A stretch of DNA of 6,661 nucleotides from an uncultured bacterium (GTDB lineage Bacteria > Patescibacteriota > Saccharimonadia > Saccharimonadales > Saccharimonadaceae). Each line of letters opens with the position of its first letter. The first letter of the stretch is position 1. Shown piece by piece: positions 1 through 4,923 of this stretch. The translations under genes and the position numbers were made by a program. The notes beneath the pieces are model-generated. The model was not told where the DNA came from. It saw only the letters and a program-made list of their open reading frames with translations, and did no database searches. Location of the stretch: positions 1-6,661 of the forward strand of contig CALHCA010000052.1 in the NCBI GenBank assembly GCA_937930585.1. The letters are read 5' to 3'.

Positions 1-545
1 AAGTTTCTTTACCAATGAGTAAATATTCGCTTGCCATCTATTATATCATTGTTCCAGCCGAAGTTTCCTCAAACTTAGCACGATATGATGGAATTCGCTA
101 CGGCTTGCGCTCAAAGTCTGCTCAAAACTTGAGTGAAGTTTTTGGCAAGTCTCGCGATGAAGGTTTTGAAGCTGAGAATAAACGCCGAATTATGATTGGC
201 TCATACGTGCTTTCAAGTGGATTTTATGATGCTTATTATTCAAAAGCGCAAAAAGCTCGAACACTTTTAATTAATGAGTTTAATAAACTTTTCGAAGAGG
301 TTGATTTTTTGGTCGGCCCAGTTGCTCCAACTCCTGCATTTAAAATTGGTGAAAATACTCAAGACCCAGTAAAAATGTATCTAGCTGATATCTTGAGTGT
401 GCCGGCTTCACTTGCTGGACTTCCTGCGGTTTCTATTCCAGCCGGAAAAACTGAAAATGGCTTACCAGTTGGTACTCAGATTATTGGAAAAATGGAATCT
501 GATTCGAAAATTTTGGCACTCGCTGAAAGTTTGGAGGAAAAATAA
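1..545 (+). CDS. gatA: Glutamyl/aspartyl-tRNA amidotransferase subunit A, C-terminal part (5' truncated by window edge)
   Basis: GatA is the amidase subunit of the GatCAB complex. It releases ammonia from glutamine, which GatB uses to amidate mischarged Glu-tRNA(Gln) or Asp-tRNA(Asn) in the cytoplasm. The frame is open from base 3, so the first ATG at 15 is internal; about 180 C-terminal residues of a protein usually near 480 are visible. Diagnostic segments are YYIIVPAEVSSNLARYDGIR just after the left edge, the VGPVAPTPAF stretch, and SVPASLAGLPAVSIPAG followed by LPVGTQIIGK near the C-terminus. The Lys-Ser-Ser catalytic triad lies in the N-terminal half, outside the window. The TAA stop overlaps the ATG of the next gene by one base (TAATG), and a GGAGG at 533-537 serves that next start, so translation is probably coupled. 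GatC is not visible and may lie upstream. The identification is secure. Confidence 0.96.
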   Translation, partial: VSLPMSKYSLAIYYIIVPAEVSSNLARYDGIRYGLRSKSAQNLSEVFGKSRDEGFEAENKRRIMIGSYVLSSGFYDAYYSKAQKARTLLINEFNKLFEEVDFLVGPVAPTPAFKIGENTQDPVKMYLADILSVPASLAGLPAVSIPAGKTENGLPVGTQIIGKMESDSKILALAESLEEK

Positions 546-958
546 TGGAACTCGTTATTTTGTCGATTTCAATTTTGATTTGTGCTGCACTTTTGTTTTT
601 CTTTATTGGAATTACAAAAACTGAAAAAATTCAACTTGATAAGTTGAAATTTCAGGGCGATTGGTTAAAAATAGAAAACTCAATCAAAAAGGATGAGCCG
701 GCGACTTGGCACTTAGCGTTAATTAATGCAGATAAGCTTGTTGATACAGCGATGCGAGAACTTCGAATTTCTGGTCAAACGATGGGTGAGCGATTAAAAA
801 ATTCGAAAGATAAATTTTCGAGTCCGAATTCAATTTGGCACGCACATAAACTTCGAAATGTTGTTGGGGATGAGAATGACGCACGAATTAACTTCGACCA
901 AGCTCGCCGAGCAATGAGTAGTTTTAAACAAGCTTTGAAAGATTTAGGAGCAATTTAA
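545..958 (+). CDS. Membrane-anchored HEPN-like small protein inside the gatA-gatB operon
   Basis: This 137-residue protein has one N-terminal hydrophobic segment (about residues 3-24), a short linker, and a soluble helical part (about 50-137). The soluble part reads like a HEPN-type four-helix domain: an AD-x-LVD-x-AMREL helix (62-73), a Gly-containing turn, then WHAHKLRN (98-105) and a closing helix with QARRAMSSFKQALKDLGAI. In HEPN domains the last motif is R-x4-6-H, commonly RNxxAH; here Arg104-Asn105 is present but the His position is Asp109, so RNase activity is doubtful. The start is well set by GGAGG at 533-537, seven bases from the ATG, which overlaps the gatA stop. The stop in turn overlaps the gatB ATG. 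A role linked to GatAB or membrane tethering is suggested only by position. The HEPN reading rests on motif recognition by eye and remembered CPR homologues; gene reality is near certain. Confidence 0.85.
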   Translation: MELVILSISILICAALLFFFIGITKTEKIQLDKLKFQGDWLKIENSIKKDEPATWHLALINADKLVDTAMRELRISGQTMGERLKNSKDKFSSPNSIWHAHKLRNVVGDENDARINFDQARRAMSSFKQALKDLGAI

Positions 959-2475
959 TGGAAGATATTTTAAAGAAATACGAAATGACAATTGGGATTG
1001 AATGTCATGTTCAATTAAAAACTAAAACCAAGCTTTTTAGCGGTAGTGATAATGACGCTCGTGAAAAATCACCGAACGAAGCAACTTCGCCGATTGATTT
1101 TGGCTTGCCAGGAATGTTGCCGGTTCTAAATAAAGAGGCGGTTCGCTTAGCGGTGCGAGCTGGGAAAGCGCTGAATGCAAAAATTGCTAATGTGAGCCGA
1201 TTTGATCGTAAGCATTATTTTTACCCAGATTTACCAAAGGGTTATCAAACATCGCAGCTATATCAGCCGATTATTGGTGAAGGTGAGATTATTGCTCCAC
1301 TTCCTAGCGGCGGTGAAGTAAAAGTTCGAATTGAACATGCTCATCTTGAAGAAGACGCCGGAAAACTCACTCACTTTGGTGATCATTCTTTGGTTGATTT
1401 GAATCGTGCTGGAACGCCTTTAATCGAAATTGTGTCGATGCCCGATATTCATTCCGCCGAAGAGGCACGTGCTTATGCTGAAGAACTTCATAAGCGAATG
1501 GTTTTTGCAGATGTTACGAATGGTGATTTATATCAAGGTAATATGCGTTTTGATGTAAATATTTCAGCGCGAAAATTCGGTGATGAAAAACTTGGAATAC
1601 GAACGGAAATTAAGAACTTAAACAGTTTTCGAAGTGTTGAACGCGCGGCTCAATATGAATTCGAGCGCCAAGTTAAATTACTTGAAAAAGGTGAGAAGAT
1701 TAAGCAGGAAACTCGTGGTTGGCTTGATGATGAGCAGAAAACAGTTTCGCAACGAAGTAAGGAAGAAGCTCAAGATTACCGATATATGCCCGACCCAGAT
1801 ATTCCGCCGATTATTTTGAGTAATGAAGAAATTTCGAAAATGCAAGCGCAATTTCCGATTATGCCAGATTATTTCCGTGAAAAATTTAGTGTTTTTGGGC
1901 TTGATAGCTCTGTGGTTGAGTACGCCTTGAGCGATTATCGAATTGCTGAACTACTCCTTGCAACTTGGGGCAATGGTCCTTGGGAGAAATCTCAAAGTGA
2001 ACTTTATAATTCTGCAGAAATCGAGGGCTATACTCTTGAAGAGCACAAAGAAAACATGAAGCGAATTTTCAACTGGTTTGCTTCAACGCCAAGCGAGGAG
2101 CTTGATCTAGAGAAGGTCTATAAAGGGTATTTGGGCCCTCATCGATTAACACTTTTGGCACATTTGGTTCATGAGAAAAAAATTAGCTCGAATGGCGGAC
2201 ACCAAATTTTCTTGGCAATGTTTGATGATGAGAATTTAGGATTTATGCCAGAAAAGATTGCTGAAAAAATGAATCTTCTCCAGGTTTCCGATGAAGGTGA
2301 AATTGCGAAAATCGTTGATGAAGTGATGAGCGATTCAGCTTCACAAAAAGCGATTGAAGATATTCGAAGTGGTAACGATAAGGCAATTGGCTTTTTGGTT
2401 GGCCAGATTATGAAAAAATCTCAAGGTAAAGCAAATCCAGCTTTGGCGCAAAAATTGATTCGCGAAAGGTTGTAA
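958..2475 (+). CDS. gatB: Aspartyl/glutamyl-tRNA(Asn/Gln) amidotransferase subunit B
   Basis: GatB is the kinase/transamidase subunit of GatCAB. It binds the mischarged tRNA, phosphorylates the Glu or Asp carboxylate with ATP, and replaces the phosphate with ammonia channelled from GatA. The 505-residue protein carries the family blocks in order: GIECHVQLKTKTKLF (13-27), FDRKHYFYPDLPKGYQTSQ (82-100), HLEEDAGK (129-136), DLNRAGTPLIEIVS (147-160), GNMRFDVNIS (194-203), KNLNSFRSVERA (219-230), and ETRGWLDD followed by DYRYMPDPDIPP (251-284). The C-terminal YqeY-like tail (about 475-505, GFLVGQIMKKSQGKANPALA) is intact. The protein is somewhat longer than the roughly 475-residue Firmicutes form; the extra length seems to lie in the helical region around residues 325-400. 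The Cys positions that form CxC and CPxC in many GatB proteins are Ser/Asp here (FSGS, SPID). Start: AGGAG at 946-950, seven bases before the ATG, which overlaps the preceding stop by one base. Confidence 0.98.
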   Translation: MEDILKKYEMTIGIECHVQLKTKTKLFSGSDNDAREKSPNEATSPIDFGLPGMLPVLNKEAVRLAVRAGKALNAKIANVSRFDRKHYFYPDLPKGYQTSQLYQPIIGEGEIIAPLPSGGEVKVRIEHAHLEEDAGKLTHFGDHSLVDLNRAGTPLIEIVSMPDIHSAEEARAYAEELHKRMVFADVTNGDLYQGNMRFDVNISARKFGDEKLGIRTEIKNLNSFRSVERAAQYEFERQVKLLEKGEKIKQETRGWLDDEQKTVSQRSKEEAQDYRYMPDPDIPPIILSNEEISKMQAQFPIMPDYFREKFSVFGLDSSVVEYALSDYRIAELLLATWGNGPWEKSQSELYNSAEIEGYTLEEHKENMKRIFNWFASTPSEELDLEKVYKGYLGPHRLTLLAHLVHEKKISSNGGHQIFLAMFDDENLGFMPEKIAEKMNLLQVSDEGEIAKIVDEVMSDSASQKAIEDIRSGNDKAIGFLVGQIMKKSQGKANPALAQKLIRERL

Positions 2476-2850
2476 GTGGAAGAAAAGTTTGAATTTCAAG
2501 CTAATTTTAATGGCGATAAAAATATTTCTGGTAGTTTGATTTTTTCAGCTAGCGGGGTAGAATTCTATGAAAATTTCGCGCTGTCTCGTCCGCTTGAATT
2601 TCATTTGAATGCTACCAAAATTGCATCAATTGATTTTATTGATACTGCTGACGAAGTTTATCAGCCGGGAATTTTTCGAATTCTATTTTTAGGGATGTTA
2701 GCTTTTGGTCGCCCAAAAAATTGGCAGAAAAAATCTTGTCGAATTGAGATTGAAATGCTCGATGGAAATCTTTATTATTTTACTGTAAATGGATATTCTT
2801 CACTAGATATTAGAACTCAAGTAAATAAAATTGTCTCAGGGTATTTCTAG
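2476..2850 (+). CDS. Unrecognised small protein, last gene of the gatAB operon
   Basis: I do not recognise this 124-residue protein. It begins with GTG directly after the gatB stop codon with no spacer. GAAAGG at 2464-2469, six bases upstream, is a plausible ribosome site, and no ATG occurs in frame until near the C-terminus, so GTG is the best start. The sequence is rich in beta-type alternation (KFEFQANFNG, SGSLIFSASGVEFYENF, RIEIEMLDGNLYYFTVNGY) and ends in an amphipathic helix (SLDIRTQVNKIVSGYF). This pattern resembles a PH- or GRAM-like beta barrel with a closing helix, but that is only a shape impression. A hydrophobic stretch GIFRILFLGMLAFG (about 65-78) is too short and polar-flanked for a confident membrane helix. 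No signal peptide or catalytic motif is visible. The codon style matches its neighbours, and the tight junction makes it a real operon member. Confidence 0.82.
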   Translation: MEEKFEFQANFNGDKNISGSLIFSASGVEFYENFALSRPLEFHLNATKIASIDFIDTADEVYQPGIFRILFLGMLAFGRPKNWQKKSCRIEIEMLDGNLYYFTVNGYSSLDIRTQVNKIVSGYF

Positions 2851-2867
2851 ATTTTTTCAAAAAACTA

Positions 2868-2896
2868 TTGACATAAGAATTATTTTATGGTAAAAT
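2868..2896 (+). promoter_or_regulatory. Near-consensus sigma70-type promoter for the ytxG/ytxH-like pair
   Basis: A perfect -35 box TTGACA (2868-2873) is followed by a 17-base spacer and TAAAAT (2891-2896). The spacer ends in TGG, giving an extended -10. An A/T tract (2851-2864) just upstream could act as an UP element. Transcription would start near 2903, leaving an A-rich leader of about 50 bases before the ATG at 2954. GATTT (2905-2909) and AAATC (2915-2919) could form a small five-pair hairpin at the 5' end. This is the strongest promoter-like match I see in the window. Confidence 0.82.
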
Positions 2897-2953
2897 ACAA
2901 AATAGATTTGAATAAAATCAAAAAAATAAAATAAAAATTTAAAAAGGAGAAAA

Positions 2954-3211
2954 ATGAGCTCAGCTGCAGAAATATTAGTTGTTTTTCTTTCTATAGCTCT
3001 TGCGGTTTTCATCACACTTGGAATTGTTACTTTTATTCTAGTAATTCGTGTAACTCGCCAAATTGGTGATGTTGCAGAAAAAATACAAAATATTACAACA
3101 AGCATTGATGGAATTGCACAGAATGTCGCTCAGGTGACTTCACCTATAATTATTGGAAAAACAATTTTTGACATTTTTAATAAATTTAAAACTAAGAAGG
3201 AGAATAAATAA
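2954..3211 (+). CDS. Small single-pass membrane protein, YtxG/DUF948-like
   Basis: This 85-residue protein has a long N-terminal hydrophobic helix (about residues 7-31, ILVVFLSIALAVFITLGIVT onward), then an amphipathic stretch with regular hydrophobic spacing (RQIGDVAEKIQNITTSIDGI) that could form a short coiled coil, and a basic C-terminus (KFKTKKENK). Size, topology and the helix after the membrane segment resemble DUF948 proteins such as Bacillus YtxG. The next gene encodes a YtxH-domain protein, and ytxG-ytxH adjacency is known in Bacillus, which supports the call. Start: AAGGAG at 2944-2949, four bases before the ATG, downstream of the strong promoter. Its stop overlaps the next ATG (TAATG). 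A cell-envelope or stress role is inference from the Bacillus analogy. The family assignment is moderate; the gene itself is secure. Confidence 0.85.
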   Translation: MSSAAEILVVFLSIALAVFITLGIVTFILVIRVTRQIGDVAEKIQNITTSIDGIAQNVAQVTSPIIIGKTIFDIFNKFKTKKENK

Positions 3212-3549
3212 TGAGTAAAAAGTTTGGACTAGGGTTAGCTGTCGGTGCTTTAGTTGGTGCAGTTGCTGGAATTTTAACCGCTCCTAAAAGTGGTGAAGAA
3301 ACTCGAAAAGATTTAAAATTAAAAGCTAAAAAAGTTGCTGATGTAGCTACGCAAAAAACTGGTGAAGTTGCTGAAAATGCAGGTGAACTTGTTGAAGAAG
3401 CTAAAGAAAAAGTTACTGAATTTACCGAGAGTGCTAAAAATAAAACTAGCGAAGTAGTAGAAAATGCAAAAAAAGAAGCTGGTAAAATTCAGAAACGTGC
3501 TTTAAATACTTTCGAAGGCGCTAAAAAAGGTTTTGAAAAGAAAGTTTAA
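3211..3549 (+). CDS. YtxH domain-containing protein
   Basis: This 112-residue protein opens with the YtxH signature: a Gly/Ala-rich hydrophobic segment GLGLAVGALVGAVAGILTA (6-24) followed by PKSGEETRKDL (25-35). The rest (about 36-112) is a long, highly charged amphipathic helix rich in Lys, Glu, Ala and Val, with quasi-repeats such as AENAGELVEEAKEKV, TEFTESAKNKTSEV and VENAKKEAGKI. It resembles LEA- or apolipoprotein-like membrane-surface helices. YtxH proteins are small envelope-associated proteins of poorly known function, and Bacillus ytxH belongs to a general-stress operon. The gene is translationally coupled to the upstream YtxG-like gene: one-base overlap, with AAGGAG at 3197-3202, eight bases before the ATG. 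A hairpin terminator follows its stop within a few bases. The low-complexity tail means distant homologues will match by composition alone, so the N-terminal signature carries the call. Confidence 0.92.
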   Translation: MSKKFGLGLAVGALVGAVAGILTAPKSGEETRKDLKLKAKKVADVATQKTGEVAENAGELVEEAKEKVTEFTESAKNKTSEVVENAKKEAGKIQKRALNTFEGAKKGFEKKV

Positions 3550-3555
3550 TTATAG

Positions 3556-3585
3556 AAAATCGCTCAATCAAATTTGAGCGATTTT
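3556..3585. terminator. Intrinsic terminator between convergent ytxH-like gene and tyrS, probably bidirectional
   Basis: AAAATCGCTCAA (3556-3567) and TTGAGCGATTTT (3574-3585) form a perfect 12-bp stem with a six-base loop. On the + strand the T-run of the right arm continues to 3586 and into TATTT. On the - strand the A-run of the left arm supplies a T-run. It starts six bases after the + strand stop and ends eight bases before the - strand stop, so one hairpin can end both transcripts. Confidence 0.9.
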
Positions 3586-3592
3586 TATTTTA

Positions 3593-4801
3593 CTAGTCAA
3601 TGAGTATGAAACTATTTTTACCTTTTTTGAGTAGGCCTTTTTCAGTTATTCGAATATCCTCTTGGAGTTTATTGCCGTTAAATGAAATTGAATTTGCTGA
3701 AATTAACCTTTTGGCCTCACCTTTACTTTTAGCTAATTTTGTTTCGATCAATATTTCGCTAATAGTTTTATCTTTTGAAGCCACAGGAATTTCATATTTT
3801 AATACTTCGATTTCAGCTTTAGTTAGATTTTCGAAAGCTTTTCCGCCAAAGAGGACTTCTGTCGCAGAAATTACATTTTTTGCAACTTCTTCGCCATGAA
3901 CAATTTCTACAACATTTTTTGCCAATGCTTTTTGAGCAATTCGCAAGTGCTGATTCTCCTGATGATTTTTTTCGATTGTTTCAATCTCTTCTTTCGAAAG
4001 TGTTGTCAGAATTTTTAGATATTCGAAAACGCTTTGGTCGTCTGAATTAAGAAGGAATTGATACATTTTGAATGGTGATGTTTTTGAAGCATCAAGCCAT
4101 AAAGCTCCGCCTTCTGACTTACCGAATTTTCGGCCAGTTGAACGATTGATAAGGAGAGGTGCTGTCATTGCAAAAACTTCAGCGCCTTCTTTCTTTCGAA
4201 TTAAATTTATGCCAGAAAGTAAATTTCCCCACTGATCGCTTCCTCCAATTTGAAGTGAAACGCCGTTATTTTTATATAAATACCAAAAATCATAACCCTG
4301 AAGAAGAGTATAAGTAAATTCAGCAAAACTTAATCCGCTACCATTGTTTATTCTACTTTTGAAAAAATCTCGGCTTGTTAGTTCTGCCATGTTAAAGTTT
4401 TTTCCAATATCGCGTAAAAAAGGTATTAACTCTATTTTCGAAAGCCAATCCGCATTATTTACGACTTCAAAATCTTGCCCAGCAAAAAGTTTCGAAACTT
4501 GAGATTTGAGAGCCTCGGTATTTTTAGCTACTATTTCAGGCGAGAGGAGTTGACGCTCTTCAGTATCGCGCATATCACCAATCATTCCAGTGCCACCGCC
4601 AATTAGAAGAACTACTTTATGACCATGATCAAGAAATCGCCTAACCATCATATAAACACTTAAATGACCAATATGAAGGCTGTCAGCGGAAGGGTCGGCG
4701 CCAAGATAGATGGTTCGCTTTTCACCATCTAAAACTTTCGAATTTTGAAAAGTGGTTTGATTCCAAAAACCACGCCATTTTAGCTCCTCTGATAACTTCA
4801 T
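3593..4801 (-). CDS. tyrS: Tyrosyl-tRNA synthetase
   Basis: Class I synthetase that activates tyrosine with ATP and charges tRNA(Tyr) in the cytoplasm; normally a homodimer. The chosen start gives 402 residues, close to the usual bacterial TyrRS length of about 400-420. In that numbering the protein shows YLGADPSADSLHIGH (32-46) with the HIGH motif at 43-46, GGGTGMIGD (68-76), the tyrosine-pocket region FTYTLLQGYDF (162-172), LQIGGSDQWGN (183-193), and the class I KMSKS-type loop as KFGKS (225-229). The C-terminal S4 RNA-binding domain occupies about the last 65 residues (SEILIETKLAKSKGEAKRLI and following). An in-frame ATG lies four codons upstream at 4813, but it has no ribosome site; GGGAG at 4811-4807, five bases from the ATG at 4801, favours the shorter start. 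The gene is convergent with the YtxH gene and divergent from the PBP gene. Confidence 0.97.
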   Translation of the reverse strand: MKLSEELKWRGFWNQTTFQNSKVLDGEKRTIYLGADPSADSLHIGHLSVYMMVRRFLDHGHKVVLLIGGGTGMIGDMRDTEERQLLSPEIVAKNTEALKSQVSKLFAGQDFEVVNNADWLSKIELIPFLRDIGKNFNMAELTSRDFFKSRINNGSGLSFAEFTYTLLQGYDFWYLYKNNGVSLQIGGSDQWGNLLSGINLIRKKEGAEVFAMTAPLLINRSTGRKFGKSEGGALWLDASKTSPFKMYQFLLNSDDQSVFEYLKILTTLSKEEIETIEKNHQENQHLRIAQKALAKNVVEIVHGEEVAKNVISATEVLFGGKAFENLTKAEIEVLKYEIPVASKDKTISEILIETKLAKSKGEAKRLISANSISFNGNKLQEDIRITEKGLLKKGKNSFILID

Positions 4802-4806
4802 TTCTT

Positions 4807-4811
4807 CTCCC
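4807..4811 (-). promoter_or_regulatory. Ribosome binding site that decides the tyrS start
   Basis: Read on the - strand, GGGAG (4811-4807) is followed by AAGAA and then the ATG at 4801-4799. The G of the alternative ATG at 4813 is the first base of this site, so only the downstream ATG can use it. The sequence before 4813 is A/T only, with no purine-rich ribosome site. Confidence 0.7.
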
Positions 4812-4833
4812 ATTATTATATTTATTGTTAACT

Positions 4834-4862
4834 ATATTAACACAAAAAAAGCTTTTTTTCCA
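4834..4862 (-). promoter_or_regulatory. Probable tyrS promoter with extended -10
   Basis: On the - strand a -10 TAATAT (4839-4834) is preceded by TGT (4842-4840), an extended -10. A weaker -35 TGGAAA (4862-4857) lies at a 17-base spacing. Transcription would start near 4827, giving a leader of about 26 bases that contains the GGGAG ribosome site. An inverted repeat GTTAA (4827-4831) / TTAAC (4837-4841) overlaps the -10. No T-box-like leader fits in this short space. Confidence 0.55.
4844..4859. repeat. 16-bp perfect palindrome A7-GC-T7 in the divergent promoter region
   Basis: Seven A, GC, then seven T (4844-4859) form a perfect dyad. It lies between the tyrS -10 and -35 boxes and overlaps the -35 by three bases. 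It could be an operator, a bent-DNA element or a weak hairpin; as AT-rich sequence in an AT-rich genome it may also be incidental. Confidence 0.5.
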
Positions 4863-4884
4863 GTATTATAAAAATTAAAAAATC

Positions 4885-4913
4885 TTGAAAACCATAAGCA
4901 ATTGCGGTATAAT
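4885..4913 (+). promoter_or_regulatory. Strong sigma70-type promoter for the class A PBP gene
   Basis: TTGAAA (4885-4890), a 17-base spacer and a perfect TATAAT (4908-4913). An A-rich tract (4871-4883) upstream is UP-element-like. The spacer contains the palindrome GCAATTGC (4898-4905). Transcription is expected near 4919-4921, only three to five bases before the first ATG at 4924, so the mRNA would be close to leaderless unless the ATG at 4939 is used. Confidence 0.75.
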
Positions 4914-4923
4914 TGAGTGTAAT

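Noticed and set aside
997..1125. GatB lacks the CxC and CPxC cysteines found in many homologues (FSGS and SPID instead), suggesting a lost metal site.
   Set aside because: As I recall it, the Staphylococcus aureus GatB sequence also lacks these cysteines, so a Cys-less form is a known, normal variant rather than a novelty.
2852..2864. T6-C-A6 dyad just after the gatAB operon, a possible terminator.
   Set aside because: The stem is A/U only with a minimal loop and no following T-run. It is better explained as the A/T tract upstream of the adjacent promoter; no clear terminator for the operon is visible.
2857..3105. Minus-strand open frame over the promoter and the YtxG-like gene.
   Set aside because: It is antisense to a well-supported gene and promoter, has low-complexity hydrophobic composition at its end, and has no recognisable domain.
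3600..3899. Plus-strand open frame across the 3' end of tyrS.
   Set aside because: It is the antisense shadow of the S4 domain region of tyrS, with no ribosome site or recognisable protein content.
4815..4820. Perfect TATAAT on the minus strand just upstream of tyrS ATG 4813.
   Set aside because: It has no matching -35 (GTGTTA at 17 bases), and a start near 4808 would remove the GGGAG ribosome site. The extended -10 at 4842-4834 fits better.
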